This document shows, piece after piece, positions 6,660-13,577 of a stretch of DNA of 13,577 nt. The notes below the pieces were generated by a model. That model was not told where the DNA came from, did no database searches, and was given only the letters and a program-made list of their open reading frames with translations. Position numbers and translations under genes: made by a program. Position 1 is the stretch's first letter, and each line of letters opens with the position of its first letter. Source of the DNA: Oscillospiraceae bacterium (GTDB lineage Bacteria > Bacillota_A > Clostridia > Oscillospirales > Oscillospiraceae); contig SVLG01000057.1 of assembly GCA_015068055.1 (NCBI GenBank), positions 1 to 13,577 of the forward strand, written 5' to 3'.

Positions 6660-6665
6660 ATTATA
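6660..6665 (-). promoter_or_regulatory. Perfect TATAAT overlapping the ytfJ stop, weak candidate dacF promoter
   Basis: TATAAT spans the YtfJ stop codon on the minus strand. A start near 6653 would produce a leader consisting mainly of the dacF hairpin. There is no acceptable -35 at 16-18 bases (17 bases upstream reads GCACGA) and no TGn extension, so this may be chance. Clear sigma-F or sigma-G elements were not seen. Confidence 0.2.
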
Positions 6666-7692
6666 CCTGCTGGTTTTTGGCATCGTGCTTGTCGATGAAG
6701 CTCTCCACCTTGTCAATGATGTCGGGCACCATCTCAATGATGCGGTCAATGCTGTTATGGGCAGGGGGCGCGATGTTGATCATACGGCAGCTTCCGTCCC
6801 TGATCACCAGAAAACCAATGGGAGTGACCTTGACACCGGCACCGTTGCCGCCCATATAGCCGTTGCCCTTGGCACCGGTATTGCCGCTGCCGCCGGTTCC
6901 GAAACCAAAGCTGACCTTGGAAACCGGGATGATGGTCAGTCCGTCAGGCGTGGTGATGGGGTTTCCCACGATGGTGTTGGTATCAACCAACTGCTTGATC
7001 TTGTTCATGGTTACATCCATGATCTCGCTGATCCTGTTCTCCTCCATGTTCATCCGTCCTTTCTGTTGTATAGGTCCCGGTTGGGTGTTGTTTCTTCCAG
7101 GCAGGTACTCTATACCGAAGGCAGCAGCCAGCGCCACAACTTTATAAAGCTGCAGCGACAGAACCAGCCGCGCCTCCATCTGCGGTTTCTCTTCCACAAA
7201 ATCCGCATCCAGCCATACATCGCTCTTTTTCACACGAATGTACTTGCCTGCCGTAGCGGAGATGGCGTTAAACGCCGCGCCAAGCCAGGAATACTGTGTA
7301 GCCGTGTCGCAGGGGTCACTGGTGGCCACCACATAGTGCAGCATCAGAAAATCGATGCTGAAACTGCGGAACAGCCGTTTCACCGCCCTGAGTCCCATTT
7401 GAGCCAGGGCCAGCAGGAAGTAAATATCGGGCTTTTTCTTCGCCTTGGGCGGCGCAGCGGCATCGTTCGCCTCTTTGGCCGCCTTTTTGGCCGCTCGCTT
7501 AGCCTTACGCCGTTCTTCCCGACGAAGCTGCGCCTCCGTTTTGGCCTTCTCCTTCTTAGGAAACAGCTTTATGCGCAGGAAACCGGCCTTGACGCGCAGG
7601 GAAAACTCCCCGTCCGCGTAGGCGGCATCCACGCCGTAAGGCACAAATAAGATCAGCAGGATAAGCGCTGCCAGGATGATCAGGGCAATCAA
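6661..7692 (-). CDS. DUF2953 membrane protein fused in frame to YtfJ (GerW-family) spore protein
   Basis: 343 residues in one frame. Residues 1-200 resemble DUF2953. There is a membrane segment at 1-17, a Lys/Arg/Ala-rich linker at 46-87, then the conserved region around LMLHYVVATSDPCDTA (116-131) and KSDVWLDADF (156-165). Residues 216-343 are a complete YtfJ/GerW domain: EENRISEIMDVTM, GNPITTPDGLTIIPVSKVSFGFG, a Gly-rich stretch at 263-286, and VTPIGFLVI at 289-297. YtfJ proteins are sporulation-associated. A linker of about 16 residues (PGRNNTQPGPIQQKGR) joins the halves. Elsewhere I would expect two adjacent genes. Start is TTG at 7692, directly after the scpB stop, with AAGGGAG 8 bases upstream. 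Positive charges after the membrane helix favour a cytoplasmic C-terminus. The fusion could be real or due to a small indel. Confidence 0.8.
   Translation of the reverse strand: MIALIILAALILLILFVPYGVDAAYADGEFSLRVKAGFLRIKLFPKKEKAKTEAQLRREERRKAKRAAKKAAKEANDAAAPPKAKKKPDIYFLLALAQMGLRAVKRLFRSFSIDFLMLHYVVATSDPCDTATQYSWLGAAFNAISATAGKYIRVKKSDVWLDADFVEEKPQMEARLVLSLQLYKVVALAAAFGIEYLPGRNNTQPGPIQQKGRMNMEENRISEIMDVTMNKIKQLVDTNTIVGNPITTPDGLTIIPVSKVSFGFGTGGSGNTGAKGNGYMGGNGAGVKVTPIGFLVIRDGSCRMINIAPPAHNSIDRIIEMVPDIIDKVESFIDKHDAKNQQV
7045..7064 (-). promoter_or_regulatory. ytfJ: Internal ribosome site for a free YtfJ protein
   Basis: AAAGGA (7062-7057) within AGAAAGGACGG precedes two in-frame Met codons. ATG at 7053 is only 3 bases from it, while ATG at 7047 is 9 bases away and gives MEENRIS, the expected YtfJ start (128 residues to the stop at 6661). 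The site lies within the open DUF2953-YtfJ frame, so YtfJ may be made both fused and free. Confidence 0.5.
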
Positions 7693-8307
7693 TCACATCG
7701 CTCCCTTCAGAGCCTCCACGTCTGTAAGCTCCATCTGCATAGCCTCGCCGTGGCTCTCAATGGCCGAGCGCAGCTGAGCCATGCCCTCGTCAGAGGCTAC
7801 ATCGGGCAGTGGCGGCAGTTCCTCAAGGCTGGCCACACCCATGACACGCAGGAACTCCTCCGTAGTACCAAAGAGGGTGGGACGGCCCGGGGCTTCCAGT
7901 CGGCCACAGGGCGCGATCAGGCCGCGCTCGCTGAGATAGGAAACCGTGTAGGAGCTGTCCACGCCGCGAATTTTCTCAATATAGGTTCTGGTTACAGGCT
8001 GGTAATAGGCCACGATGGAGAGAACCTCCAGCGCGGCGGGACTGAGCCGCGCGGTGCGGCGCTTTTCAAGGAGCCGCACAATCTCGTCGGACCATTCCGG
8101 CGCACTGCAGAGCTGATAGCGATTCTCCAGCCGAACGAGGCGAATGCCGCGTCCTTCCCGCTCGTAAGCCGCCACCAGAGATGCCGCCGCATCATGAAGG
8201 GCATCTTCACTGACGCCAAGCACCGCCGCTATGCGCCCGGCCTCCACGCTGTCACCGGCAGCAAAGAGGATGGCTTCCAGCGCGGACATGAGTTTCTTTT
8301 CTTCCAT
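7693..8307 (-). CDS. scpB: Segregation and condensation protein B
   Basis: 204 residues. ScpB dimers bind the ScpA kleisin and the SMC ATPase in the condensin complex that compacts and segregates the chromosome. Two winged-helix domains are visible. The first begins at EKKLMSALEAILFAAG and runs to about 80. The second starts at LSPAALEVLSIVAYYQPVTR (about 86-105) and contains the family hallmark IRGVDSSYTV and a GRPTLFGTTEEFL segment at about 143-155. ATG at 8307 is chosen: it begins the standard N-terminus, with GGGAG 10 bases upstream, and lies 4 bases after the scpA stop. A frame back to 8361 would add 18 residues inside scpA with no SD. The stop abuts the TTG start of the next gene. No smc gene is in the window. 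Confidence 0.95.
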   Translation of the reverse strand: MEEKKLMSALEAILFAAGDSVEAGRIAAVLGVSEDALHDAAASLVAAYEREGRGIRLVRLENRYQLCSAPEWSDEIVRLLEKRRTARLSPAALEVLSIVAYYQPVTRTYIEKIRGVDSSYTVSYLSERGLIAPCGRLEAPGRPTLFGTTEEFLRVMGVASLEELPPLPDVASDEGMAQLRSAIESHGEAMQMELTDVEALKGAM

Positions 8308-8311
8308 AACT

Positions 8312-9076
8312 TCACTTCTCCCGGACGGCACCGCGACTGACTGTAAAACTGCCGTCCACATTTGTCACATGGATCGCTCCATCGGAACAGAGTTCCAGCA
8401 CAGAAATAAAAGCTGCCACCAGTTCACTGCGGCTTTTGCAAAGAGCATAAAGCTCCGGCAGGGGCATCCTGTGCCGCTGATCGAGTAAACGGATAATCTC
8501 CTCGCTCTTTTCCCGGATACCGTAGGTAATGGGCTGGGGAATGGCGCGCATAAGGGCCGGCTCTTCCTCGCCTGTGGGGGCACCGGTACGCAGCAGCATG
8601 GAGGCAAGAGCGCGAAACAGCTCTGCAGGGCTGCTCTCGTACTCATAGCGTTGACCCAACTGCAGTTCCGGCTCCTTCACATGAAGCCGAAATCCCGCCC
8701 TGGCCCGCTCATGCAGCTGCGGAGCAACCTCCTTGACCGCATTGAGCATGTCCCGGTGCTGCAGCTGCTCCAGAGCATTGACCAGAACCTCCAGCTCACT
8801 GACCTCCTCCGGATCCGAAGCCAGAAGCATGCGGGTCTTGATATAGGTCAGGTGGGAGGCCATCTGAACAAACTCGCTGGCGATCTCCAGATCCATCTCC
8901 TTCATCTTTTCCAGATAGGCAAGATACTGATCCAGCAGCGAGGAAATCTGGATGTCCCGGATCTCTATTTTGTTTTTGGCGAGCAGCATGAGGATGAGAT
9001 CCAGCGGGCCGGTAAAGTCCTCCCGCTCATCCCGGCTCTTCACCACCGCTTCGAGATGGTAGCTGGGTTCCTGCAT
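8312..9076 (-). CDS. scpA: Segregation and condensation protein A (kleisin)
   Basis: 254 residues. ScpA is the kleisin that bridges SMC heads and carries ScpB. The N-terminal SMC-neck-binding domain has the hallmark FTGPLDLILMLLAKNKIEI at 21-39, followed by I-x-I-SSLLDQYLAYL and the helix EIASEFVQMASHLTYIKTRMLL at about 64-85. An acidic, Leu-rich middle (about 87-120) is the ScpB-binding part. The C-terminal winged-helix region begins near SEEIIRLLDQ. Length is typical. The ATG lies one base after the M50 protease stop, with AAAGGA about 10 bases upstream. scpA-scpB adjacency confirms both identities. Confidence 0.95.
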   Translation of the reverse strand: MQEPSYHLEAVVKSRDEREDFTGPLDLILMLLAKNKIEIRDIQISSLLDQYLAYLEKMKEMDLEIASEFVQMASHLTYIKTRMLLASDPEEVSELEVLVNALEQLQHRDMLNAVKEVAPQLHERARAGFRLHVKEPELQLGQRYEYESSPAELFRALASMLLRTGAPTGEEEPALMRAIPQPITYGIREKSEEIIRLLDQRHRMPLPELYALCKSRSELVAAFISVLELCSDGAIHVTNVDGSFTVSRGAVREK

Positions 9077-9077
9077 A

Positions 9078-9758
9078 TCAAAGAAGTCCTTTTGTCAGTT
9101 CAAAGCCCCATTCGGCCGCGAAAAACAGCCGGTCAAAGAGCCACATGGTAACGTTGCCAAGAGGTCGGGCCAGTATATCGCTCCATAGGAGAAAGAGCAG
9201 GAGGAACATACCGTAGCGCTCATAGCGCATGAGTTTTCTGTAATGTTCGTCGCTGAGAAAGGCAAAGAGGATCTTGCTGCCGTCCAGCGGCGGCACCGGC
9301 AGCAGATTAAATACCGCAAGAGAGAGGCTGAGATAGGCCGTGATATAGCAAAGCTCCGTCAAAAAGCCGCCCTTTCCCAGCGCATACAGAGGAAATGTAA
9401 GCCCATAGAGAAAGAGGAACAGTACCGCCAGCAGTACGTTGCAGCCGGGCCCGGCCAGCGCCGTAATTGCCATGCCCCGCTTGGGTTCGCGGAAATAGTA
9501 CATATTCACCGGCACGGGCTTGGCCCAGCCGAAACGGAACACCACCATGGACAAAAGCCCCACGGGGTCGATATGGCGCACAGGGTTCAGCGTCAGGCGG
9601 CCCGCCATTTTGGCAGTGGGATCCCCCATGCGGTATGCGATATAACCATGGGCAAGCTCATGGAGCGTAATGCAGATCAGCGCCGGGAGAACACGCATGA
9701 GCATGTCCGTCAGCACCGACCAGTCGAGTCCATGCCAGAAAGCAGAAAGGCCGCTCAT
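9078..9758 (-). CDS. M50-family site-2-type intramembrane metalloprotease
   Basis: 226 residues, strongly hydrophobic. The zinc motif HELAH lies at 33-37 (H33, E34, H37) in the first membrane segment. The third-ligand motif NLLPVPPLDG is at 151-160 (D159) in a later one. Further membrane segments are about 96-125, 134-152 and 182-197. This is the short, PDZ-less form of the site-2 protease family, related to YwhC-type proteins, which cleaves membrane-embedded substrates. The substrate is not identifiable. It is distinct from the sporulation protease SpoIVFB in length and motifs, though related in mechanism. Its ATG overlaps the ysxC stop as ATGA, and scpA follows after one base; an M50 gene before scpAB is a common clostridial arrangement. 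Confidence 0.9.
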   Translation of the reverse strand: MSGLSAFWHGLDWSVLTDMLMRVLPALICITLHELAHGYIAYRMGDPTAKMAGRLTLNPVRHIDPVGLLSMVVFRFGWAKPVPVNMYYFREPKRGMAITALAGPGCNVLLAVLFLFLYGLTFPLYALGKGGFLTELCYITAYLSLSLAVFNLLPVPPLDGSKILFAFLSDEHYRKLMRYERYGMFLLLFLLWSDILARPLGNVTMWLFDRLFFAAEWGFELTKGLL

Positions 9759-10333
9759 ATATGTCTCTCGATACAGGCGAGAAGTTCGTCTCTCCCCTGC
9801 CCCTTTTCCGCGCTGAAAAGGATCAGCGGCAGCCCATCATGAAGGGCCAGCGTCTCCCGGATCTCCGCAAGGCGCTCGGGGATCTCACTCTTTTTAAGCT
9901 TATCGCACTTATTGGCCACCACGCAGAAGGGACGGAGAGACGCACGGAAATAATCCGCCATGGTCTGGTCGTCCTTGGTGGGCTTATGGCGGGAGTCGAC
10001 GATGAGAACACCCAGGGAGATATGCTCCGGTTCGGAGAAATAATCCTCCATAAGCATACCCCAACGGCGGCGCTCATTGTCGCTGACCTTGGCATAGCCG
10101 TAACCGGGCAGGTCTACAAAGTAGACACCGTCCACCATAAAATAATTCACCTGCACGGTCTTGCCGGGGGTAGCACCCACGCGGGCAAAGTTTTTGCGGT
10201 TTAAAAGTCGGTTGATCACCGAAGACTTGCCCACATTGGAGCGGCCCGCAAAGACAATGTTGGCCCGCTGATCCCGGAGAAATCCCTTCTTGTCGGCAGC
10301 GGATTTAAGAAAAGTTACCTTCTGCGTGTTCAT
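9755..10333 (-). CDS. ysxC: Ribosome biogenesis GTPase YsxC/EngB (YihA)
   Basis: 192 residues. This TrmE-Era-EngA-EngB-Septin family GTPase is needed for late assembly of the 50S subunit. All G motifs are seen: G1 GRSNVGKSS at 30-38, G2 region GATPGKT at 53-59, G3 DLPGYG at 74-79, G4 NKCD at 141-144, and G5 SAEKG at 174-178. The N-terminal leader KVTFLKSAADKKGF is typical. The ATG overlaps the lon stop as ATGA and the stop overlaps the next start likewise. lon-ysxC adjacency is conserved in Bacilli and Clostridia. Confidence 0.97.
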   Translation of the reverse strand: MNTQKVTFLKSAADKKGFLRDQRANIVFAGRSNVGKSSVINRLLNRKNFARVGATPGKTVQVNYFMVDGVYFVDLPGYGYAKVSDNERRRWGMLMEDYFSEPEHISLGVLIVDSRHKPTKDDQTMADYFRASLRPFCVVANKCDKLKKSEIPERLAEIRETLALHDGLPLILFSAEKGQGRDELLACIERHI

Positions 10334-12729
10334 TGCCGAATCTGCGCTCCTTCGCTGTTCTTGCCTTCCGTCTGCATAAGAAGCTTCTCCTCCCCGCTCT
10401 GCTCCCGGCAGAGGGCCACATCCAGCACCTCGTCCATGTGGGAAACGGCGGTAAAGTTCAGCGCAGCGCGTACAGCCGGGTCGATCTCGCTGAGATCGGG
10501 GATGTTGCCCTCGGGCAGCAGCACCTCGTTGATGCCAAAGCGCAGCGCACCCATGCTCTTTTCCCGGAGGCCGCCGATGGGCAGCACCCGGCCGCGGAGC
10601 GTCACTTCACCGGTCATGGCCACGTCGCTGCGGACAGGCAGCCCCGTCAAAGCGGAAACCACGCAGAGGCAGATGGCAATGCCCGCGCTGGGGCCGTCCT
10701 TGGGGATGGCACCCTCGGGGAAGTGAAGGTGGATATCGGTATTTTTATAGAAGTCAGGGTCGATGCCAAGACGGGCACTGCGGGAACGGATATAAGTCAC
10801 CGCCGCCTGACAGGACTCCTTCATGACGCTGCCAAGGTTACCGGTAAGTTCCAGTTTGCCGCTGCCGGGAATGGCAGAGCATTCCACATCCAGTACCTCG
10901 CCGCCCACGCTGGTCCAGGCGAGCCCATGCACAAGCCCCACCGCGTTGTTCTTATAACGCTGCTCCTGCTTATACTTGGGGGCACCCAGCAGAGCTTCCA
11001 GCTCACCGGCCTTCAGACGACGGGAGCGAATCTCCCCGGCGGCGATACCCCGGGCTACCTTACGGCAGACGGATGCGATCTGGCGCTCCAGAACGCGGAC
11101 ACCGGATTCCTTGGTATAGAGAGCGATCAGCTCGCGGATACAGTCGTCGCTCATGCGGAGCTGATTGCCGCTGAGACCGTGCTTTTTCCGCTGCTTGGGC
11201 AGCAGATGGCGCTTGGCGATCTCAAGCTTTTCATCGTCGGTATAGCTGCCTAGCTCGATAACCTCCATGCGGTCCAGGAGGGCCCGGGGAATGGTATCCA
11301 GCGTATTGGCGGTGGTGATAAAGAAAGTCTCGGTCAAATCGAAGGGGATCTCCAGGAAGTGATCGCGGAAAGCATGGTTCTGCTCCGCGTCCAGCGCCTC
11401 CAGCAGAGCCGCGCTGGGGTCGCCGCGATAGTCGCTGCCCAGCTTGTCGATCTCATCCAGCACCAGAACAGGGTTGAGAGAACCTGCCTGCTGGATACCG
11501 GCCATGATACGGCCCGGCATGGCACCCACATAGGTCTTGCGATGGCCGCGGATCTCCGCCTCGTCATGGACGCCGCCCAGAGAGATACGGGCCAGTTTGC
11601 GGTTGGTGGCCCGGGCAATGCTCATGGCAATGCTGGTCTTGCCCACACCCGGAGGACCCACAAGGCAGAGGACACCGCCCTTAACCTCGGGCGAGAGCTG
11701 ACGCACGGCCAGATACTCAATGATACGATCCTTGACCTTCTCAAGGCCGAAGTGATCCTCATCCAGCATCTTTTTGGCGCGCTGAATATCTACGATCTCC
11801 TCGGTGCGCGCCTTCCACGGCAGTTCCAGACAGATGTCCAGATAGCTCCGGAGCACAGCACCCTCGGCAGATCCGAAGGGCTGCTTCATCAGCCGGTCCA
11901 GTTCCTTCAGAAGCTTCTTTTCGATGCTTTCTTCCAGCTCGAGAGCCAGAATTCTACGGCGGTATTCACCAAACTCGTTCTCGTCACCGCCGGTCTCGCC
12001 CAGCTCTTCCCGGATGACCTTCATCTGCTCCCGGAGGTAGTATTCCTTCTGGCTGCGGGCTACCTGCTCATTGGTGGCCGCACCGATCTCCTGCTCCAGA
12101 GAGAGTATTTCGATCTCCCGATCCAGCAGCTCGCTGAGAAGCTGCAGCCGCATGGGAACCTCCCGCTCCTCCAGCAAAGCCTGCTTGTCTTCGGGACGGA
12201 AAAACACGTTCTGAGCCATCAGGTGGCTCAGCTGGCCGGGGTCCTTGCGGTTCAAAAGCTTAATTACAACGTCGCCGGGAATGCTCCCGGAGAGATTGCC
12301 ATACTCATGGAACAGGTTCTCACAGCGGCGCAGCAGCGCCTCCACAGAAACGTCCTCCGCGTTGCAGGGCTTGTCCGGCTGCAGCTGCACATTCACCCAG
12401 AAGCAGGGCGTATCGGAAGTCACGCGCAGAAGCCGGGCTCTGTGAACGCCGTCTACAATGGCGCGGACGGTATTCCCGCCGGGCACTTTCAGGATCTGCC
12501 CCAAACGGCAGACGGTACCCACGGTATAAAGATCATCGGGTCGGGGGGCATCCACCTCCATGTCCTTCTGAGCCACCAGAAAGATCATGCGATCGGTACC
12601 CATGGCCGCGTTGAGGGCGGCGATGCTGATGGGTCTCTCCACGTCAAAGTTCAGAGAGGTGCCGGGAAAAACGGAAACGCCCCGGAGTGCCAGGGCCGGC
12701 AGTGTCATGATTCTGCTTTCTTCTGCCAT
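10330..12729 (-). CDS. lon: ATP-dependent Lon protease (LonA type)
   Basis: 799 residues, full length for LonA. It is a soluble hexameric AAA+ protease that degrades misfolded and regulatory proteins. The N-terminal substrate-binding (LAN) domain is about 8-200, and a helical coiled segment about 205-290. The AAA+ module has Walker A GPPGVGKT at 358-365 and Walker B VLVLDEIDK at 421-429. The protease domain starts near 590, with the catalytic dyad Ser681 (KDGPSAG) and Lys724 (LREKSMG), 43 residues apart as in E. coli Lon. No membrane insertion is seen, so it is LonA, not LonB. The start has AGGAGA about 6 bases upstream. It follows clpX after 61 bases containing a hairpin. I see no CtsR-type or CIRCE element in that gap. 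Confidence 0.98.
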   Translation of the reverse strand: MAEESRIMTLPALALRGVSVFPGTSLNFDVERPISIAALNAAMGTDRMIFLVAQKDMEVDAPRPDDLYTVGTVCRLGQILKVPGGNTVRAIVDGVHRARLLRVTSDTPCFWVNVQLQPDKPCNAEDVSVEALLRRCENLFHEYGNLSGSIPGDVVIKLLNRKDPGQLSHLMAQNVFFRPEDKQALLEEREVPMRLQLLSELLDREIEILSLEQEIGAATNEQVARSQKEYYLREQMKVIREELGETGGDENEFGEYRRRILALELEESIEKKLLKELDRLMKQPFGSAEGAVLRSYLDICLELPWKARTEEIVDIQRAKKMLDEDHFGLEKVKDRIIEYLAVRQLSPEVKGGVLCLVGPPGVGKTSIAMSIARATNRKLARISLGGVHDEAEIRGHRKTYVGAMPGRIMAGIQQAGSLNPVLVLDEIDKLGSDYRGDPSAALLEALDAEQNHAFRDHFLEIPFDLTETFFITTANTLDTIPRALLDRMEVIELGSYTDDEKLEIAKRHLLPKQRKKHGLSGNQLRMSDDCIRELIALYTKESGVRVLERQIASVCRKVARGIAAGEIRSRRLKAGELEALLGAPKYKQEQRYKNNAVGLVHGLAWTSVGGEVLDVECSAIPGSGKLELTGNLGSVMKESCQAAVTYIRSRSARLGIDPDFYKNTDIHLHFPEGAIPKDGPSAGIAICLCVVSALTGLPVRSDVAMTGEVTLRGRVLPIGGLREKSMGALRFGINEVLLPEGNIPDLSEIDPAVRAALNFTAVSHMDEVLDVALCREQSGEEKLLMQTEGKNSEGAQIRQ

Positions 12730-12749
12730 AATCTATCTCCTCATATAGC

Positions 12750-12779
12750 AAGCGGGCGGGGTATTACTCCCCGCCGCTT
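12750..12779 (-). other. GC-rich hairpin between clpX and lon
   Basis: On the minus strand AAGCGGCGGGG (12779-12769) pairs with CCCCGCCCGCTT (12761-12750) with a single-base bulge and a 7-base loop, making an 11-bp stem. It is followed by GCTATATG, not a T-run, so it is not a standard intrinsic terminator. It may be a weak or partial terminator, or a processing/stability element that sets the clpX:lon ratio. Confidence 0.45.
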
Positions 12780-12790
12780 TGTACTCAAAA

Positions 12791-13577
12791 TCAGGCGGTA
12801 ACTTCGCCGCCGCTTTTACGGACAAGCTGCGGTTCGCTCTCGCCGCGAACACACTCCGCCGTAATGATGACTTTTTCAATATCATTCTCGGAGGGGACGC
12901 GGAACATCATATCGGTCATGATGCCCTCCATCACGCTCCGGAGACCGCGGGCGCCGATCTGCATTTCGATGGCCCTGTCCGCAATAAGGCCAAGAGCCTC
13001 CTCCTCGAATACCAGCTCCACGCCATCCAGCTTCATCAGCAGGGTGTACTGCTTGGTAATGGCGTTTTTCGGCTCGGTAAGGATGCGCACAAGGGCATCA
13101 CGATCCAGAGAACTCAGCGGGGTCACCACGGGGAGACGGCCCACAAGTTCCGGAATGATGCCAAACTTCAGCACATCGTGCTGCTGCACGTGGCTGAGAA
13201 TCTCGCCCACGTCCTTCTCCTTCTTGCTGCTCACAGGCGCACCGAAGCCCATGCCCCGGTGATCCATGCGCTTTTCGATGATCTTTTCCAGACCGTCGAA
13301 GGCACCGCCGCAGATGAAAAGGATGTTGCCGGTGTTGATATGAATAAACTCCTGATGGGGATGCTTGCGCCCACCCTGAGGCGGTACGGCAGCCACCGTA
13401 CCCTCCAGGATCTTCAGCAGGGCCTGCTGTACACCCTCGCCGGAGACATCGCGGGTAATGGACGGGTTCTCGCTCTTGCGGGCGATCTTGTCCAGCTCGT
13501 CGATGTAGATGATGCCCTGCTCGGCCCGCTCCACATCGAAGTCGGCGGCCTGCAGCAGGCGCAGAAGGATGTTCTCC
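12791..13577 (-). CDS. clpX: ATP-dependent Clp protease ATP-binding subunit ClpX, 5' end cut by window edge
   Basis: The C-terminal 261 residues of ClpX, the AAA+ unfoldase that feeds substrates to ClpP. The frame is open to the right edge. Seen are the stretch before Walker B ([15 protein letters not shown]), Walker B with IYIDELDK, the strongly conserved [46 protein letters not shown], and the RLPVV segment after ELVG. The sensor-2 region is [10 protein letters not shown]. The zinc-binding domain, Walker A and first pore loop lie outside the window. GTG at 13534 is an internal valine, not the start. The usual upstream neighbours would be clpP and tig. The TGA at 12791 is followed by the hairpin and lon. 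Confidence 0.97.
   Translation of the reverse strand, partial: ENILLRLLQAADFDVERAEQGIIYIDELDKIARKSENPSITRDVSGEGVQQALLKILEGTVAAVPPQGGRKHPHQEFIHINTGNILFICGGAFDGLEKIIEKRMDHRGMGFGAPVSSKKEKDVGEILSHVQQHDVLKFGIIPELVGRLPVVTPLSSLDRDALVRILTEPKNAITKQYTLLMKLDGVELVFEEEALGLIADRAIEMQIGARGLRSVMEGIMTDMMFRVPSENDIEKVIITAECVRGESEPQLVRKSGGEVTA

Noticed and set aside
6640..6665. Sigma-G or sigma-F promoter before dacF.
   Set aside because: GTATA resembles a forespore -35, but no CATNNTA or GGNNANANT element sits at the right distance.
8308..8361. A longer scpB start at 8361.
   Set aside because: The 18 added residues lie within scpA and are not part of the ScpB family N-terminus.
12755..12790. A possible promoter TTGAGT with a 17-base spacer before lon.
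   Set aside because: The matching -10 would be AATACC (3/6) inside the hairpin; too poor to call.
11359..12801. A 480-codon open frame on the plus strand opposite lon.
   Set aside because: It is antisense to an unmistakable lon gene, has no recognisable domain, and is His/Gln/Leu-rich as expected from the complement of GC-rich codons. Other long plus-strand frames (e.g. 315-938, 1454-2197, 6685-7650) fail in the same way.
1..13577. Mobile elements, CRISPR arrays, tRNA/rRNA genes, riboswitches, defence genes.
   Set aside because: No transposase or integrase frames, spaced direct repeats, tRNA-like cloverleaf or long structured leader were seen; gaps between genes are at most 116 bases.

Overview
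The window looks like the chromosome of a spore-forming, anaerobe-type Clostridium-class Firmicute. An Oscillospirales / Oscillospiraceae-like organism is my best guess; this is inferred from gene content, not from a database search. Base composition is about 55-60% G+C by eye. The pointers are an IspH-ribosomal protein S1 fusion, a YtfJ spore protein, a DacF-type D,D-carboxypeptidase, an ScpAB pair behind an M50 protease, and a clpX-lon-ysxC run. Every gene I can support lies on the minus strand, so transcription runs from high to low coordinates. There is no tRNA, rRNA, CRISPR array, IS element or phage gene, and no gene-free stretch over about 120 bases.

Upstream block (13577 down to 4865): clpX (5' end cut by the window edge), a short gap with a GC-rich hairpin, lon, ysxC/engB, an M50 site-2-type protease, scpA, scpB, a DUF2953-YtfJ fusion gene, a 39-base gap with a 13-bp hairpin over the next ribosome site, dacF, and an RluB-type pseudouridine synthase. 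Most junctions are 4-base ATGA overlaps or gaps of 0-4 bases, so the block looks like one translationally coupled operon or a few nested ones. It covers protein quality control (ClpX, Lon), ribosome assembly (YsxC, RluB), chromosome condensation (ScpAB), membrane proteolysis, and spore/cell-wall functions (YtfJ, DacF).

Control region (4749-4864): 116 bases with a plausible sigma-A promoter (TTGCAT, 17-base spacer, TATGAT). It is overlaid by two short palindromes and an inverted repeat that look like operators.

Downstream block (4748 down to 1): a MurR/RpiR-family regulator, a BaiN/HI0933-type flavoprotein, cmk, a PlsC-family acyltransferase, and the ispH-rpsA fusion, cut by the left edge inside the second S1 domain. 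All are tightly packed or overlapping. The block links nucleotide (CMP kinase), phospholipid (PlsC) and isoprenoid (IspH) metabolism with translation (S1) behind one probable SIS-domain regulator.

I found no wholly new system; the gene content is largely housekeeping. The points most worth checking are: (1) two in-frame fusions in one window (IspH-S1 and DUF2953-YtfJ), each keeping a ribosome-binding site at the old gene boundary; (2) a good extended -10 promoter in an AT-rich patch inside ispH that could feed S1 separately; (3) a hairpin that would bury the dacF Shine-Dalgarno; and (4) the operator-like palindromes before the RpiR gene.
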